From assembly GCF_900119145.1 (NCBI RefSeq), contig NZ_FPIY01000001.1:992001-1056000 (forward strand): a stretch of DNA of 64,000 bases, written 5' to 3'. The stretch is from Cellulophaga fucicola. Its GTDB lineage: Bacteria > Bacteroidota > Bacteroidia > Flavobacteriales > Flavobacteriaceae. Shown here piece after piece: positions 62,363 to 64,000 of this stretch. Both the position numbers and the translations under genes were made by a program. The notes under the pieces were generated by a model. The model was not told the origin of the DNA, searched no databases, and worked only from the letters and a program-made list of their open reading frames with translations. How positions within the stretch are numbered: position 1 is the first letter of the stretch; every line of letters begins with the position of its first letter.

Positions 62363-63322
62363 ATGCTTAAAGTTGGAGTTTTAGGAGCAGGTCATTTGGG
62401 GAAAATCCATTTGCGTCTACTTAACGAATCAGAAAAATATTCTTTAGTAGGGTTTTATGATCCAGATGTTATAAATGGTAAAAAAGTAGAAGCCGAATTT
62501 GGTTATACATATTATGACAATATAAACAAACTAATGGATGCTGTAGATGTGCTAGATATTGTTACGCCTACACTTTCGCATTTTGATTGTGCTAAAAAAG
62601 CAATTGAAAAAGGAAAGCATATTTTTATTGAAAAACCAATTACCAATACTTTAGCAGAAGCAGAAGAACTTATTGCGCTAAAGAACAAACACAATGTAAA
62701 AGGCCAGGTAGGACACGTAGAGCGTTTTAATCCTGCTTTTTCTTCTGTAAAAGACAGCATTGTAAACCCAATGTTTATAGAAACTCATAGATTAGCAGAG
62801 TTTAACCCACGTGGTACAGATGTTCCTGTGGTTTTAGATTTAATGATACACGATATAGATGCTATTTTAAGTGTAGTTAATTCTGAAGTTAAAAACATTA
62901 ACGCAAGTGGTGTATCTGTAATTAGTAAGTCTCCAGACATTGCCAATGCACGTATAGAATTTGAAAATGGTTGTGTTGCTAACTTAACCGCTAGTAGAAT
63001 TTCTTTAAAGAATATGCGTAAATCAAGGTTTTTTCAGCAAGATGCCTACATTTCTGTAGACTTTTTAGAGAAAAAGGTTGAAGTTGTAAAAATGAAAGAT
63101 GCACCAGAACAAGCTGGTGATTTTGATATGATTTTACAAAATGCTGAAGGAGAAAAAAAACAAATTTATTTTGAAAATCCAGAAGTTGCAGGTAACAACG
63201 CCATTTTAGATGAGCTTGAAACTTTTGCAGATGCCATAAACAATAACACTACTCCTATTGTAACTTTAGAACAAGGAACAAATGCATTACGAGTAGCTTT
63301 ACAAATTATAGAATCTTTTTAA
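62363..63322 (+). CDS. Gfo/Idh/MocA family NAD(P)-dependent oxidoreductase
   Basis: A 319-residue protein with an N-terminal Rossmann domain (VGVLGAGHLGKIHLR nucleotide loop) and the diagnostic EKP motif (IEKPITNTLAEAEEL), then a C-terminal alpha/beta domain with HDIDAILSVVN. Family members oxidise or reduce sugar-like or other carbonyl substrates; the substrate here is not known. The gene next in line, 13 nt downstream, encodes a 3-hydroxyacyl-CoA dehydrogenase, so the two may share a transcript. Confidence 0.9.
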   Translation: MLKVGVLGAGHLGKIHLRLLNESEKYSLVGFYDPDVINGKKVEAEFGYTYYDNINKLMDAVDVLDIVTPTLSHFDCAKKAIEKGKHIFIEKPITNTLAEAEELIALKNKHNVKGQVGHVERFNPAFSSVKDSIVNPMFIETHRLAEFNPRGTDVPVVLDLMIHDIDAILSVVNSEVKNINASGVSVISKSPDIANARIEFENGCVANLTASRISLKNMRKSRFFQQDAYISVDFLEKKVEVVKMKDAPEQAGDFDMILQNAEGEKKQIYFENPEVAGNNAILDELETFADAINNNTTPIVTLEQGTNALRVALQIIESF

Positions 63323-63335
63323 TATAAAAATACAG

Positions 63336-64000
63336 ATGAAAAATATAGCAGTTATAGGTGCAGGTACAATGGGTAATGGTATTGCTCACGTTTTTGCACA
63401 AAACAATTACAAGGTTAATTTAATTGATATTGCACAAGCATCTTTAGATAAAGGCTTAGCTACCATTACTAAGAATTTAGACAGAATGGTTGCTAAAGAA
63501 AAAATATCTGAAGCAGATAAAAATAATACACTACAAAACATTACACTACATACTGTACTTGCAGATGGTGTAAAAGGTGTAGATTTAGTAGTAGAAGCTG
63601 CGACAGAAAATGTTGACTTAAAACTAAAAATTTTTAAAGATTTAGATGCTATTTGTGACGCTAAAACAATTTTGGCAACCAATACATCATCAATCTCTAT
63701 TACAAAAATTGCTGCCGTTACTAACAGACCAGAAAAAGTAATTGGTATGCATTTTATGAACCCTGTACCAATTATGAAATTGGTTGAAATCATTAGAGGT
63801 TATAATACATCTAATGAGGTTACAGCAGCTATAATGGACTTATCTACTAAACTAGGTAAAACACCTACAGAAGTAAATGATTATCCTGGTTTTGTTGCTA
63901 ACAGAATTTTAATGCCAATGATTAACGAAGCTATAGAAACTCTTTACAACGGTGTTGCTGGTGTAGATGAGATTGATACGGTTATGAAATTAGGTATGGC
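63336..64000 (+). CDS. 3-hydroxybutyryl/acyl-CoA dehydrogenase, 3' end outside the window
   Basis: The ATG at 63336 begins a frame that runs off the window after 221 codons. The N-terminal NAD-binding domain is clear: MKNIAVIGAGTMGNGIAHVFA, DLVVEAATEN, ATNTSSISIT and HFMNPVPIMKLVEII, which are the 3HCDH_N motifs, and the start of the C-terminal 3HCDH domain (DYPGFVANRILMPMINEA). It oxidises or reduces 3-hydroxyacyl-CoA with NAD(P). About 280-300 residues are expected, so most of the protein is seen. Confidence 0.92.
   Translation, partial: MKNIAVIGAGTMGNGIAHVFAQNNYKVNLIDIAQASLDKGLATITKNLDRMVAKEKISEADKNNTLQNITLHTVLADGVKGVDLVVEAATENVDLKLKIFKDLDAICDAKTILATNTSSISITKIAAVTNRPEKVIGMHFMNPVPIMKLVEIIRGYNTSNEVTAAIMDLSTKLGKTPTEVNDYPGFVANRILMPMINEAIETLYNGVAGVDEIDTVMKLGM

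Noticed and set aside
63407-63793. Minus-strand frame of 128 codons near the right end
   Set aside because: It is the shadow of the plus-strand 3-hydroxyacyl-CoA dehydrogenase that runs off the window.
1-64000. tRNA, rRNA, CRISPR arrays, insertion sequences or prophage
   Set aside because: No cloverleaf-like sequence, regularly spaced direct repeats, transposase or phage structural gene was seen on either strand.

Overview
The window is AT-rich chromosomal DNA from a bacterium of the Bacteroidota, most likely a (probably marine) member of the Flavobacteriaceae. This rests on gene content and signals: SusC/SusD pairs, type IX secretion (PorP/SprF partner, CHU_C-type C-terminus), TonB receptors with carboxypeptidase-regulatory-like N-termini, many Cys lipoproteins, promoters with TAnnTTTG -7 boxes, and almost no Shine-Dalgarno sequences. 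I see no rRNA, tRNA, CRISPR array, insertion sequence or prophage. Both ends cut through genes. || Layout. 1-9651: accessory-looking run of plus-strand genes (YwqK/MORN-like repeat protein, a DUF1287 + M23 pair of exported cell-wall enzymes, CbpA/CbpM chaperone pair, membrane protein, tandem secreted paralogs, several unknowns), closed by a bidirectional terminator. 9736-23362: a laminarin-type polysaccharide utilisation locus on the minus strand: propeller-LuxR sensor, then SusC, SusD, PKD surface glycan-binding lipoprotein, GH16 and GH3, with 9-12 nt gaps. 23449-25688: unknown membrane-anchored protein and YcaQ-like protein. 25849-30159: a KdpDE-like two-component pair followed by a Trk/Ktr potassium uptake pair. 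30160-36341: beta-barrel protein, orphan Pycsar-effector-like membrane protein, NAD(P)HX epimerase, a Rieske/glutamate-synthase fusion flanked by two paralogous unknown genes, and a small secreted protein. 36472-42376: a T9SS surface-protein operon (type B CTD protein, PorP/SprF, PorE-like OmpA protein). 42667-44946: CAP lipoprotein and S10 carboxypeptidase. 44985-47235: orphan immunity-like genes separated by REPIN-like inverted repeats. 47784-52979: siderophore receptor operon. 53203-59971: a Crp/Fnr regulator, a CstB-like persulfide dioxygenase/sulfurtransferase, cytochrome bd oxidase and a split YeeE/YedE sulfur transporter. 60104 to the end: S9 peptidase, Gfo/Idh/MocA oxidoreductase, and a 3-hydroxyacyl-CoA dehydrogenase cut by the window edge. 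|| The most interesting signal is a candidate regulon in the sulfur region. Three near-identical palindromes (GTAAC-N4-GTTAC) lie upstream of the Crp/Fnr gene, the persulfide dioxygenase gene and the YeeE pair. Each has its centre exactly 29.5 bp from the first base of a TAnnTTTG-like -7 box, the geometry expected of a class II Crp-type activator. With cytochrome bd between them, this reads as a sulfide/persulfide tolerance module. Also notable are REPIN-like elements whose hairpin is kept by compensating base changes, direct repeats upstream of the T9SS operon, a domain shared by the PUL enzyme and its binding protein, and an orphan Pycsar effector.
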